The notes under the pieces were generated by a model that saw only the letters and a list, made by a program, of their open reading frames with translations, was not told the DNA's origin and did no database searches. Below, piece after piece: positions 29,844 through 37,817 of a stretch of DNA of 64,000 nt. Within the stretch, counting starts at the first letter, position 1. Each line of letters opens with the position of its first letter. The position numbers and the translations under genes were made by a program. The DNA is from Deltaproteobacteria bacterium. Lineage in GTDB: Bacteria; Myxococcota; Myxococcia; SLRQ01. The stretch is from positions 62,001-126,000 of the forward strand of contig SLRQ01000066.1 in NCBI GenBank assembly GCA_007130885.1. The letters are read 5' to 3'.

Positions 29844-30869
29844 TCAGTCTCGTGCCGGGCTTCGTGCCTTGCCGAGCCGTTTGGCGAAATGCCGGCGCCA
29901 CTGGTCTATGGAACGAAGCTTATAGCTGGGATCGCCTTCGTCCTCGATGATCCGGCGAACAATTGCGTCGCGATCCACGAATACTGGATGTAGCTCAGCC
30001 GGATCGTAGCCATTGCCTCTATCGAACAGCCCGGCACAGATGGTGTGGAGGGCACAGGAGTCGCAAGCACCGGCATAAAGGCTACCCCAGGCCGTTTGCC
30101 GAACCGTGCTCTTATCATCCAGAAAATGCACTACCCGCTCTTCGCCCTTCACGATCTTCCGGGTCTCGGTGCTGGCCCACGCGAACTCCGTCATGTAACA
30201 CAAGGGCACCTTCTCCACGCGAAATGTTCGGCCGGTGCGATGCAGCAGGGCCAAAGCTTTCTGCAGGGAGATCTCCAGATCGGCAAGCCTTGGAGTGTAC
30301 TTGGCCCGGTTGACCTCGGCCCTGCCCATGGAGGGGTCGAGATTGTTCCACACGAAGTGACGAACGTAGGGGTGGTGCTCGATGAAGTACCTGATGTTCT
30401 CGTGAAGATGATCCGCGGTTTGCCTGCTGATGGTGCTGTTGATGTTGACCTGCATGCCATGGCGGTGGGCATTCTCCATGGCCGCGAAAGCCCTGTCCAA
30501 GGTGCCCTCGCGCCCGCGCAGCTCGGCTTCCACCTCCGGCCTTACCGAGTAGATGGAGACGTGGACAATCTGCACGCCGGCCCGCGCGAGCGCCTGCGCC
30601 AGAAGGGGGTCGGCCAGTTGCCATCCGTTAGTTATCACTCTGACATGGAGCCCTGATTTGCGGGCATAAGCAGCTATTCGAGGCAGCTCGGGGTGGAGAG
30701 TAGGTTCGCCGCCCGTGAGAATGACGCCGTAATAGTTGCGTTGCACCAGATCATCCACCAGCGATTCGATCTGCGCGAGCGTGTGGACTCGAGGTGACGT
30801 CGGGTTCGAACAGAAACCACACTGATGGTTACAGTGGCGAACGACCTGTATGTATCCGAGGTTTGCCAA
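29844..30869 (-). CDS. Radical SAM maturase with C-terminal Cys cluster (Hxs-linked)
   Basis: 341 residues. The rSAM motif is C13-x3-C17-x2-C20 (RHCNHQCGFC), followed by LTGGEPTLHPELP. The C-terminus carries C-x2-C-x5-C-x-G (CDSCALHTICAG), a SPASM/twitch-like auxiliary cluster. It is the third gene of a minus-strand operon with another rSAM gene and a Tat-signal protein, and converges on the SHG-repeat gene 75 bp away. Two rSAM proteins next to an HxsD and a His-Xaa-Ser peptide copy the HxsB/HxsC arrangement, though I cannot say which one this corresponds to. Confidence 0.85.
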   Translation of the reverse strand: MANLGYIQVVRHCNHQCGFCSNPTSPRVHTLAQIESLVDDLVQRNYYGVILTGGEPTLHPELPRIAAYARKSGLHVRVITNGWQLADPLLAQALARAGVQIVHVSIYSVRPEVEAELRGREGTLDRAFAAMENAHRHGMQVNINSTISRQTADHLHENIRYFIEHHPYVRHFVWNNLDPSMGRAEVNRAKYTPRLADLEISLQKALALLHRTGRTFRVEKVPLCYMTEFAWASTETRKIVKGEERVVHFLDDKSTVRQTAWGSLYAGACDSCALHTICAGLFDRGNGYDPAELHPVFVDRDAIVRRIIEDEGDPSYKLRSIDQWRRHFAKRLGKARSPARD

Positions 30870-30902
30870 GCAGGTCTCTCCAGTCTGGTGGTGGCCGACT
30901 AT

Positions 30903-31865
30903 TCACGGGCGGTCGCGCACCGAACCGGCAAAACGCGGGACGGGCTGATCCTCTTCCCTGCTTGGTGAATGTAACATTCTTGCGGCGTATTGGAGTTCCG
31001 ATAATCCGTAATGCTCGGCATATAGCGGATGCACGCCGCTGCACTCCTCGGAGACGGTGCACGTTCGGCATTGGAGACCGTGTACCCCCGAGAAAGACTC
31101 CCCGGTGGTTACACCAGGGATGGTGGTGGCTTGCAGGCAAGGAGGTAAGCCGTTTACGGCTACTAGGATCCCGTACTGCTTACCGATGGTGGAGGCCGAG
31201 TGAGCGTGCGGTGCCACCAAGGCCAGGCGAGGAACCAGGGAAGGCAATCGGGCCGCGCTGGAGCTATCCTCTGGTATGGCCAAAACAAAAACTATTCGTT
31301 CCACGCCGCTGCCGGAAAGCAACCGCGCCAGCTCTCCCATGTGTCGATAGTTGGAACGAGTAACCATGGACGTTACGCCGACGGATATTTCGAGAGAGGC
31401 GGCCAGGCGCAGGCCGGTCAGCGTTTGCCGAAAGCTGCCATCGGCTCGCGTGTGATGGTCGTGAATCTCCGGTCTGGAGCCGTGCAAGGAGATCTCCAAG
31501 GTATCCAGACCGGCTTGAAGAAGACGTTTCATGTAGCGCCGGTAAGCTAGGCGCCGACCGTTCGTTCGGAGCGCCACCGACTCGAACCCCATCCGTCGGG
31601 CGGCCGCAATCCAGCGAGGAAGCTTCTCCGCCATTGTGGGCTCCCCCCCGCAGAATACTACTTTCTTGGCGCTGGAAGCGCGAAGAGCCTCCAACTTCGA
31701 CAGTACCGCGTCGTTGCACGAGAAGCCACGATCAAGCGCGGAGTGTCTGTTTCCGGAAGCTTCATCCGGGCAGAAAAGACAGCGGTTGTTACACCTTGAC
31801 GTTACCCGAACGAGGCTTGAGGCGCCTACATCGCAAAGGTTTCCAGGCGCCGGCTTATCGTTCAT
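30903..31865 (-). CDS. Radical SAM maturase, second of the Hxs-linked pair
   Basis: 320 residues from the ATG at 31865, which overlaps the preceding stop as TGATG. The rSAM motif is C25-x3-C29-x2-C32 (SRCNNRCLFC), with FCGGEPTMAE. The C-terminus has CRTCTVSEECSG (C-x2-C-x5-C-x-G) followed by LYAEHYG, a tail shared in outline with the rSAM proteins at 37818 and 54735. The coupling to the Tat-signal gene suggests the two act together. Confidence 0.85.
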   Translation of the reverse strand: MNDKPAPGNLCDVGASSLVRVTSRCNNRCLFCPDEASGNRHSALDRGFSCNDAVLSKLEALRASSAKKVVFCGGEPTMAEKLPRWIAAARRMGFESVALRTNGRRLAYRRYMKRLLQAGLDTLEISLHGSRPEIHDHHTRADGSFRQTLTGLRLAASLEISVGVTSMVTRSNYRHMGELARLLSGSGVERIVFVLAIPEDSSSAARLPSLVPRLALVAPHAHSASTIGKQYGILVAVNGLPPCLQATTIPGVTTGESFSGVHGLQCRTCTVSEECSGVHPLYAEHYGLSELQYAARMLHSPSREEDQPVPRFAGSVRDRP

Positions 31866-32392
31866 CAGGTCCAAGCGTTACGGTGTCGCAATGTTCTTAG
31901 CTTGGCCTGCCCAGCCCTCTTTTCATTTCCTGCGAGCACATCGGCTACGGTATAGGCGGCGAGCCCGTGCTCTCGGGACGTCCACTTGTCTCCGTTGCCG
32001 CCGTTGGCCACGAAGAGATCATACCGCTCCGTTCTGGTGACGGGACGTGGAGCACCAGGACCGTTGTCACGGCCACAGATGTCTACTTTGAAGTCTTCGC
32101 CCCGGTCCGTCTTCATCTCCAGGGACAGGTAGTGAGGATAGGCCTTGATGCGCTGCAGGGTCGAGGAAGCTACCCGGCTACCAATCTGAAGGGGAGTCAG
32201 GAGCGAATGGGTTTCCATGCCCGGGCAGACTTTCGGCTGTTGCTCTACGACGGCTTCGAGAAGGTTCGCCTCCTCTGCCTCTCGAGCGGTATTCTTCGAT
32301 CCTACCATGCCTGCAAGGCTACCTACCGGCCCCAGAGCGATGATGCCCAGGCCGAGACGGCGGAAGAAATCACGGCGATCTATGTTCGACAT
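31865..32392 (-). CDS. Tat-exported protein of unknown function, first in the rSAM operon
   Basis: About 175 residues from ATG 32392, with AAGGGG upstream. The N-terminus has a twin-arginine signal (RRDFFRRLGLGIIALG). The mature part contains two cysteines (KVCPGM and DICGRDN), a Gly/Asn-rich stretch (VANGGNGDKW) and a basic end (LRTLRHRNAWT). Tat export means it leaves the cytoplasm folded, often with a bound cofactor. Stop-start overlap with the downstream rSAM gene makes it a likely partner or substrate of that enzyme. I recognise no family. Confidence 0.7.
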   Translation of the reverse strand: MSNIDRRDFFRRLGLGIIALGPVGSLAGMVGSKNTAREAEEANLLEAVVEQQPKVCPGMETHSLLTPLQIGSRVASSTLQRIKAYPHYLSLEMKTDRGEDFKVDICGRDNGPGAPRPVTRTERYDLFVANGGNGDKWTSREHGLAAYTVADVLAGNEKRAGQAKLRTLRHRNAWT

Positions 32393-32467
32393 CTTGGACC
32401 CCTTGACTTTGGCGCGACCAACATTCACGCAGCTGCTATGATACCGGTATTGGTTCCGCCCGGCAAG

Positions 32468-32494
32468 AGAGGGAGAGAGTAAGAGGGAGAGAGT
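32468..32494 (+). promoter_or_regulatory. Duplicated 14 bp purine-rich ribosome-binding segment
   Basis: AGAGGGAGAGAGTA occurs twice in direct tandem (32468-32481 and 32482-32495), the second copy ending in the A of the ATG at 32495. Each copy contains a Shine-Dalgarno-like GAGG/GGAG core. Confidence 0.6.
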
Positions 32495-33712
32495 ATGAGT
32501 TCAGCGCCAGGCAAAGGCGCGGCGCAGCAGGTAAGGCGTACCCCTAAAGATACTTCGCAGGGCGAAAAACGGTACTTGGATGAGGTGGCCGGTCGCCTCT
32601 TGGCGCCCCTGCTTGCAAAACCCCACTCGTCAAAGTCCGGATGGCGGCTGGTGGGCTGGGATGCCGAGCAGGGATTATCGCTTTTTTTGGAGGGACATGA
32701 CCGCGTCTTGCTGCTCGAGCTGGATCGCCTGGACGAATCCAAGAGCTGCTACGCGAGAACAGCCCGCTTCAATGTCGACGCGCGCCGCCATTTCGATGCG
32801 GGTACCCCGTTGGATCGCATGGACCGGGCCATCGTCGACCGGCTCGTGGCCATGGTGCGTCACCAGGAACGTGGGCTGGAGCTGCCCGAGCGTCCCACCA
32901 CCGGCCGGCGGAGCCTCGTGCGCAGTGTCAACGTGGAGCGCGTTCTGATTCCCGAGGGAAGAAATCAATACTACGTGAACCCATATGTCGGCTGCACCAT
33001 AGGTTGTCCATTTTGCTGGGCCGCCGGACGGGCCGATCTCTCGAGGCACCTTGAAGGCCTGCCCGAAATGGAGTGGGGGCGGTGGGTCGATGTCAAGGTC
33101 AATGCTCCAGAAGTGCTGCGTGCCGAGCTGAAACTGCATCCGCCCGGGCCGGTACGGTTCAGCCCGGTAGTTACGGATCCTTATCAGCCGTTGGAGAGGA
33201 AGCACCGGATAACGCGGCGCTGCCTGGAAGCTCTCCTCGGAAGCGGTTTCACACCTGGGATCCTTACTCGCGCCGCACGCGTGCTGGAAGACGCCGAGCT
33301 GCTTGCAAGAATCCCCGGCGCGGCGGTGGGTCTTTCAATTCCGACCGACGACGATCGTGTTCGACACCGATTCGAGCCGGGGGCCGACCCCATCGAGGAT
33401 CGCCTCGAAGCTCTGGAAAAGCTGCGCTCGGCGGGTGTTCGCACTTTCGCGGTGATACAGCCCATTCTTCCGATGAAACCTTCCTCTCTTGTGTCGAGAT
33501 TGGCTCCGCTCGTGGACGCGGTTCGGATTGAAGGTATGCAGGAGTTCGAGGGCATGGCCGTGCTTTACGATGAGGCGGGAATGTCCGAGGCTATTTGGCG
33601 GGAGGAGACCGCGCGCTTGCAGCGTGCGCTTTTCGAGGGCTTCGGCGCTCATGGGGTTCCGGTGGACGAGTTCGACGATCTTGGGGAGCTTGTCGCGGAC
33701 AGGTCCAATTAG
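32495..33712 (+). CDS. SplB-like radical SAM protein with fused N-terminal domain
   Basis: 405 residues. The rSAM motif C167-x3-C171-x2-C174 (NPYVGCTIGCPFCWA) and the later FSPVVTDPYQPLERKH are characteristic of the SPL/Rv2578c-like rSAM class that resembles spore photoproduct lyase. The first 130 residues are extra and include a strand-rich segment (about 60-125) that I compare with small domains in other proteins of this region. No GGEPT motif is present, in contrast with the other rSAM proteins here. It is divergent from the Tat/rSAM operon and converges on the nitrogenase-like operon. Substrate unknown. Confidence 0.8.
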   Translation: MSSAPGKGAAQQVRRTPKDTSQGEKRYLDEVAGRLLAPLLAKPHSSKSGWRLVGWDAEQGLSLFLEGHDRVLLLELDRLDESKSCYARTARFNVDARRHFDAGTPLDRMDRAIVDRLVAMVRHQERGLELPERPTTGRRSLVRSVNVERVLIPEGRNQYYVNPYVGCTIGCPFCWAAGRADLSRHLEGLPEMEWGRWVDVKVNAPEVLRAELKLHPPGPVRFSPVVTDPYQPLERKHRITRRCLEALLGSGFTPGILTRAARVLEDAELLARIPGAAVGLSIPTDDDRVRHRFEPGADPIEDRLEALEKLRSAGVRTFAVIQPILPMKPSSLVSRLAPLVDAVRIEGMQEFEGMAVLYDEAGMSEAIWREETARLQRALFEGFGAHGVPVDEFDDLGELVADRSN

Positions 33713-33762
33713 TGACCAACCCCGTTCGAAGCCGCACGGTCCGCTTCCAACTTGGGGCCGGG

Positions 33763-35163
33763 TTACTCCCCGCCCTTTTGTTCGAGCGACCGGTACCGGT
33801 AGACCTCGTGCATCCGGACTGCGTTGACCATGTCTCCGATCAAGGCCAGGGTTCCTCGAAATCCGAGAAAAGGCTTCTCGAAGACGGCCCTCGTGTAAAT
33901 CGTCGGAAAGCCAAGCTCCAGCAAAGCCGTTCCTTCTCCCACAGCCGATACTCCCGCGCTGTTAGCTATCATTAGGTGCAACGGATTTTTGGACCACTGC
34001 TCCGACTGAACCCGTGACAGCTTCGCCTGACGCGGGCGAATGAGCATCGGTACACGTTCGGAAAGTTTTCCCAGCTCTCGGGTGTGTGCCACGCGGTTGG
34101 TTATGAGAGCGAACCTCAGGCGGGCTCCCACCAGCTCGATTGTCGAGGCGATGCCGGGAAGCATGTGTGGATCACCGGCGTAACCCACGTTTAGGTTCTG
34201 AAGCACCGTCGGAACCAGCCACTCGAGACGGGGGCCTATGCGAGCGAGGTGATCACCGACATAGCGCCGTGCCTCCTTCTCCGCTCCGAAGGCTTCACCA
34301 AGCCGTACGGCCCAATGCTCGCACGCCTCCAAGCCAAGCGGTAGAGGTAGCTCAATCAGCTCGGCGCCGGTTCGTCGCGCAAGAATCCGTGCCGCCATCC
34401 TTCCATATGGAAGCGACAGAATAGTGCCTGCCTCGGCTACTCGGCGAAGATCCTCCATGGGGCTTCCGTCCAGCCAGGTGGAGCAAAGTTCGAGGCCGAT
34501 AGCACCCAGGAGCTCTCGAAGCTCCAGCAGGTTGGCTTCGTGGTCAGCTTCGTTTCGATCGCGAAGATATCCCACCATGGCCACCCGTCTTGGGTTCCGC
34601 TGTCCCGGCGGCTCCGGCAGCCTAAGATTGCGGGCCAAGGCACGAAGTACCTCGGCGTAGCCGTCGAGCCAGTCGCCTCGCAACGAAAGACCTCGCACCG
34701 AGATGACGTCCTTCCCGGTTCGTTCGGCCACCTCGGCGCATACTCCCTCGTAATCCGCGCCGGTTATCGATGCCATCGGCATCGACGTCAACAACGTGCC
34801 TCCGGTGCTTGGATGGCTGGCCACTTTCTCGAGCAGCCGTCTTAGCGGCTCCTCTCGAGAAGCTATTACGGATGAAGGGTACAGCGCGGTGTTTACCACT
34901 TTGTGCCAGCCGCTCACCGAAGTGAGAGTGGCCATCATGTCGTGATTGCCCTGAACGTACTGCGTCTTCATGTACGTGCAGTCCGGACCTTCTATTACAA
35001 TGCGTGCGTCACGTATGGCGTTTACCGCGAGATAGACCCCCGGCAAAAAGGGAAACGTTACAGCTGGGCTCAAGTCGGACGCGCTCGTTTCCTCTATCCC
35101 GCCGGCCATTTCCTTAGCGTCTTCCTTCTTCGCCGATATTTCCTCTGCCTCTCTATGTTTCAT
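33763..35163 (-). CDS. Nitrogenase-like beta-type subunit (NifK/NifN/BchB family)
   Basis: 466 residues from ATG 35163, which overlaps the preceding gene by 11 bp. Family features: GVYLAVNAIRDARIVIEGPDC aligns with the first conserved block of NifK/BchB, with Cys62 where NifK has its GSQGC cysteine. TSMPMASITGAD aligns with STTCMAEVIGDD but has Met-Pro instead of Thr-Cys. Then come SLRGDWLDGYAEVLRALA and three Rossmann-like domains. Only one of the usual cluster-ligand cysteines is kept. It closes the operon rSAM, NifH-like, NifD-like, NifK-like, and probably forms a heterotetramer with the NifD-like protein. The substrate is unknown. It is too divergent to be nitrogenase or a known protochlorophyllide or chlorophyllide reductase subunit. 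Confidence 0.8.
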   Translation of the reverse strand: MKHREAEEISAKKEDAKEMAGGIEETSASDLSPAVTFPFLPGVYLAVNAIRDARIVIEGPDCTYMKTQYVQGNHDMMATLTSVSGWHKVVNTALYPSSVIASREEPLRRLLEKVASHPSTGGTLLTSMPMASITGADYEGVCAEVAERTGKDVISVRGLSLRGDWLDGYAEVLRALARNLRLPEPPGQRNPRRVAMVGYLRDRNEADHEANLLELRELLGAIGLELCSTWLDGSPMEDLRRVAEAGTILSLPYGRMAARILARRTGAELIELPLPLGLEACEHWAVRLGEAFGAEKEARRYVGDHLARIGPRLEWLVPTVLQNLNVGYAGDPHMLPGIASTIELVGARLRFALITNRVAHTRELGKLSERVPMLIRPRQAKLSRVQSEQWSKNPLHLMIANSAGVSAVGEGTALLELGFPTIYTRAVFEKPFLGFRGTLALIGDMVNAVRMHEVYRYRSLEQKGGE

Positions 35164-36976
35164 CAATTCCTGTCCGCTCACCCTCCCGGGTGCGACGAAG
35201 GTAGGGCGCGAAACGCTTGAAGAAAGTGGTGCGGCAGATATTGAGAAGTCGATCCGCCGTTCTAAGCGCGCCCTCCGGCCCAAGCTCGAAATGCTGGAGC
35301 GAAAACATGTTCTTGCCCGCCTGAGTGACTCTCCAGTCATAGGTGTGGTGGGTGAAGACGGCGTCGGCCTCCATGGACTCGAGCTGAGATTGCATTCGCT
35401 CGAAGGTGTCGAAGCCCTTTATCGAATGTCTCTCCGGTATTGAGAGCGCTTCATGCACCTTCTTGGCTACTTGGACGTCTTCCGGTTGTTCGAACATCAG
35501 CAGAATGTCCAACCCGAAGCCCATCTCTTCCAGTGTCTCGACGAGCGGAATGCCCCAAGTGGTTGCCGGCTCGGTAATGTTGTGCACCTCCCGCGCTCGC
35601 ACCACCAACCCCAAACGGTGTTTCGAGGCGTCGTTTTTGAGCCGATCCCATCTCTCCCGTAGCGGCTCTAGACGTTCTTCGAAGACTTTATCCGCTCCGG
35701 ATAAACCGAGCGCCTCCAGGACCTCCCGCAACCATCGCTTTGTGCCGGCAATGCCGACAGGCGCTGTCGGACGAGCATTAGGGAGCCTGGAGTCGGCCGT
35801 GACATGCTGGTAGAGGTGCTCCCAGGCACTGGCGGGACGAATGACGTTCAACGCCGCGCGCGGCAGCTGGTCCACCAGCTCCTCGGACACTTCCGGAATC
35901 AGAACGGCGTTTACTTCCACGCCGGCCTCCTCTAGAAGGGAGCGAATCTCCGTGAGGTCGGGGGTGTCTGAAAAGCCTAGAAGGTTGATTATGTTCGGTG
36001 CGGCCGTTTCGGTTTCAGCCTCGGCTCGTTTTCTCCTATCGACGAGAAGATCCTGAAAAACGTTGATCATCGACCCGGGTCCGATGGTCAAGTAGAGGGG
36101 CGTCTTGGTGCACTCGGCCGTACATCGCCGGAACTCCGACTCCACGTCTTCTCCCGTGACCACCGGTACGCACGTGTTCGAAACGAACAAGGTGCTCTTT
36201 CTTCGTTCGGCCTCCTTTGCACCGAGCCGGAGTGCTTGCTTCAGCTTCTCGGGGTTGCCCATTATCACGTCGTCTTCGTTGAGTTCCGACGTGATCATCA
36301 TGCCGCCCCCTTGGCTTCTGGGTCGTGGATGTCGGCCGGTGCGAACTTCGTGCTCCCAAGGATATCTGACAAGGGAGAGCACAGGCGCGGGTCCATGAGG
36401 GAAGAGATGCTCGCACTCGATGTCGCCGTGCTGGAGGAACACGAACAGGTTATCAAGAGAGTCCAGGTTTCCTCGTGCAAGCTCGTCCACGGCGAAAAAG
36501 TCCGCCCATGCGCTCGACTCCCCCCAAGAGTCCAACAACGAGTCCGGCCGGTTCGACATTGCTCCCGCATCCGGTACCGGCAGACCCCCCTTACCGTACT
36601 CCGGATCCTCGATGAAGAGATGGCCCAGTGAAGCCATGTCGTGGCCGGCGAGCCTAGCGGAGCCCCTCTCCGATATGAGCCTTCCGAGCGCTTGGGGTAA
36701 GTTCTTGCCGATATAAGAGACGACCAATCGATCCGTTTTCACTATGCCACGCGAGCCGTCGCGGGCCGGCTCTATCTTGAACAAAATGGGCTTTTTGCCC
36801 CTTACGGCCACCTCGGCCTTCACGCATGCTTCCGTCCACACCGCGCTTTTCACCGCCCATCTCGTACCCGGAACGGATAGCCCCAGCATTTCCCGTAGCA
36901 TCAGTCTCGTGCGACTGCCCGCCGCGGCGCTGCCGCCTCTTATCGGTGCTGTTCTTCTGGTTGCCATGCTGCTCAT
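35153..36976 (-). CDS. Nitrogenase-like alpha-type subunit (NifD/NifE/BchN family) with N-terminal extension
   Basis: 607 residues from the ATG at 36976, overlapping the NifH-like stop as TGATG. From about residue 180 on it follows the NifD family: FPHGP, then MMITSELNEDDVIMGNPEKL (NifD block before the cluster cysteine), then SNTC with Cys269 at the NifD ATCP position. The HGPxGC cysteine is lost (HGPAPV), but a Cys188 lies six residues before it. Residues 1-180 are additional and contain a small domain (about 54-106: AVRGKKPILFKIEPARDG, then VVSYIGK) that recurs in rSAM proteins here. Likely partner of the NifK-like protein, reduced by the NifH-like protein. Confidence 0.8.
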   Translation of the reverse strand: MSSMATRRTAPIRGGSAAAGSRTRLMLREMLGLSVPGTRWAVKSAVWTEACVKAEVAVRGKKPILFKIEPARDGSRGIVKTDRLVVSYIGKNLPQALGRLISERGSARLAGHDMASLGHLFIEDPEYGKGGLPVPDAGAMSNRPDSLLDSWGESSAWADFFAVDELARGNLDSLDNLFVFLQHGDIECEHLFPHGPAPVLSLVRYPWEHEVRTGRHPRPRSQGGGMMITSELNEDDVIMGNPEKLKQALRLGAKEAERRKSTLFVSNTCVPVVTGEDVESEFRRCTAECTKTPLYLTIGPGSMINVFQDLLVDRRKRAEAETETAAPNIINLLGFSDTPDLTEIRSLLEEAGVEVNAVLIPEVSEELVDQLPRAALNVIRPASAWEHLYQHVTADSRLPNARPTAPVGIAGTKRWLREVLEALGLSGADKVFEERLEPLRERWDRLKNDASKHRLGLVVRAREVHNITEPATTWGIPLVETLEEMGFGLDILLMFEQPEDVQVAKKVHEALSIPERHSIKGFDTFERMQSQLESMEADAVFTHHTYDWRVTQAGKNMFSLQHFELGPEGALRTADRLLNICRTTFFKRFAPYLRRTREGERTGIDET

Positions 36977-37803
36977 CACAGCCCTTCAAGGTATGCGAAG
37001 AACTCCTCGGGCTCCATGGGTGTTGGAGGCGGTGAATCTTCAGTCCCCAACGCAAGCACGGCATCAGCCAGCCTGGTAAAGGCCAGGGAAGCCGGAGCCT
37101 GTGGATCATACTCCACCACGGTCCTTCGTTTGCGCTCCGCGGTCAGAACCGCTCGATCTCTCGGAATCCATCCCACCAGCCTGGTCGATAGCCGAGAGGC
37201 GAAGTCCTCCAGAATTTGGCGGCTTTGGTCGCTGTCGTCCTTGGCGTTTCCTATCAGGCCCCCGAGGACAACGCCGTTTCTTCTGTATACCAGGAGAGCT
37301 TGGGCGATGTTGTTCGCGGCGTACATTGCCATCGGCTCTTCCGAGACGACGATAAACACCCTGTCTCCAAAGCCTTTCCGTAGAGGTGCGGCGAAACCGC
37401 CACAGACCACATCGCCCAAAACGTCGAAAACAGCGATGTCGTAGAGGCCGCTGGACAACAGCTCGACGTCATCGAAGTACTCCAGCGTTCTTGCAACGCC
37501 TCTACCACCGCATCCAAGACCTGCCGGGGGACCTCCAGACTCGCACAGGTCTATCCCCAGCCGGCCCCGGTTGATCACTTGGTCCGCTGACTCCGGTGAA
37601 AGCTCGTCGCCCAGCACTTCTAGAACAGTGCGAGGACGTACATTTCCTTCCATCAGCCTCACCGCCGAGTCGCTCTTCGGGTCACAGCCGATATGGATGA
37701 CCTTGTTACCCAGCCCCGCAAGACACGCGCTCAAGTTGGTTGCAACCACCGACTTGCCCACTCCACCCTTGCCGTACACGGCGATCTTTTTTGTTTCCTT
37801 CAT
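36976..37803 (-). CDS. NifH/BchL-like iron protein (ATP-dependent reductase)
   Basis: 275 residues. Walker A is GKGGVGKS (11-18), followed by IGCDPKSDS. The two cysteines that hold the inter-subunit 4Fe-4S cluster are kept: Cys98 in GLGCGGRGV and Cys134 in FDVLGDVVCGGFAAPLR. This is the full signature of the nitrogenase iron-protein family and excludes ParA or MinD. It should pass electrons one at a time, with ATP hydrolysis, to the NifDK-like pair encoded directly downstream with overlapping codons. It sits 14 bp after an rSAM gene. Its C-terminal tail (from about residue 250) is Pro/Glu-rich. Confidence 0.9.
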   Translation of the reverse strand: MKETKKIAVYGKGGVGKSVVATNLSACLAGLGNKVIHIGCDPKSDSAVRLMEGNVRPRTVLEVLGDELSPESADQVINRGRLGIDLCESGGPPAGLGCGGRGVARTLEYFDDVELLSSGLYDIAVFDVLGDVVCGGFAAPLRKGFGDRVFIVVSEEPMAMYAANNIAQALLVYRRNGVVLGGLIGNAKDDSDQSRQILEDFASRLSTRLVGWIPRDRAVLTAERKRRTVVEYDPQAPASLAFTRLADAVLALGTEDSPPPTPMEPEEFFAYLEGL

Positions 37804-37817
37804 TGCTTCTCCTGAAT

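Noticed and set aside
29527..29901. Long antisense ORFs over the SHG repeat (Arg/Ala/Ser-rich)
   Set aside because: They arise because a short DNA repeat stays open in every frame. They lack ribosome sites, and the sense frame has a leader, a good ribosome site and the HxsD-like context.
33763..37803. True nitrogenase or protochlorophyllide/chlorophyllide reductase
   Set aside because: Key cysteines of NifDK are missing or moved, the alpha-like protein has a foreign N-terminal domain, and there are no nif, bch or chl genes nearby.
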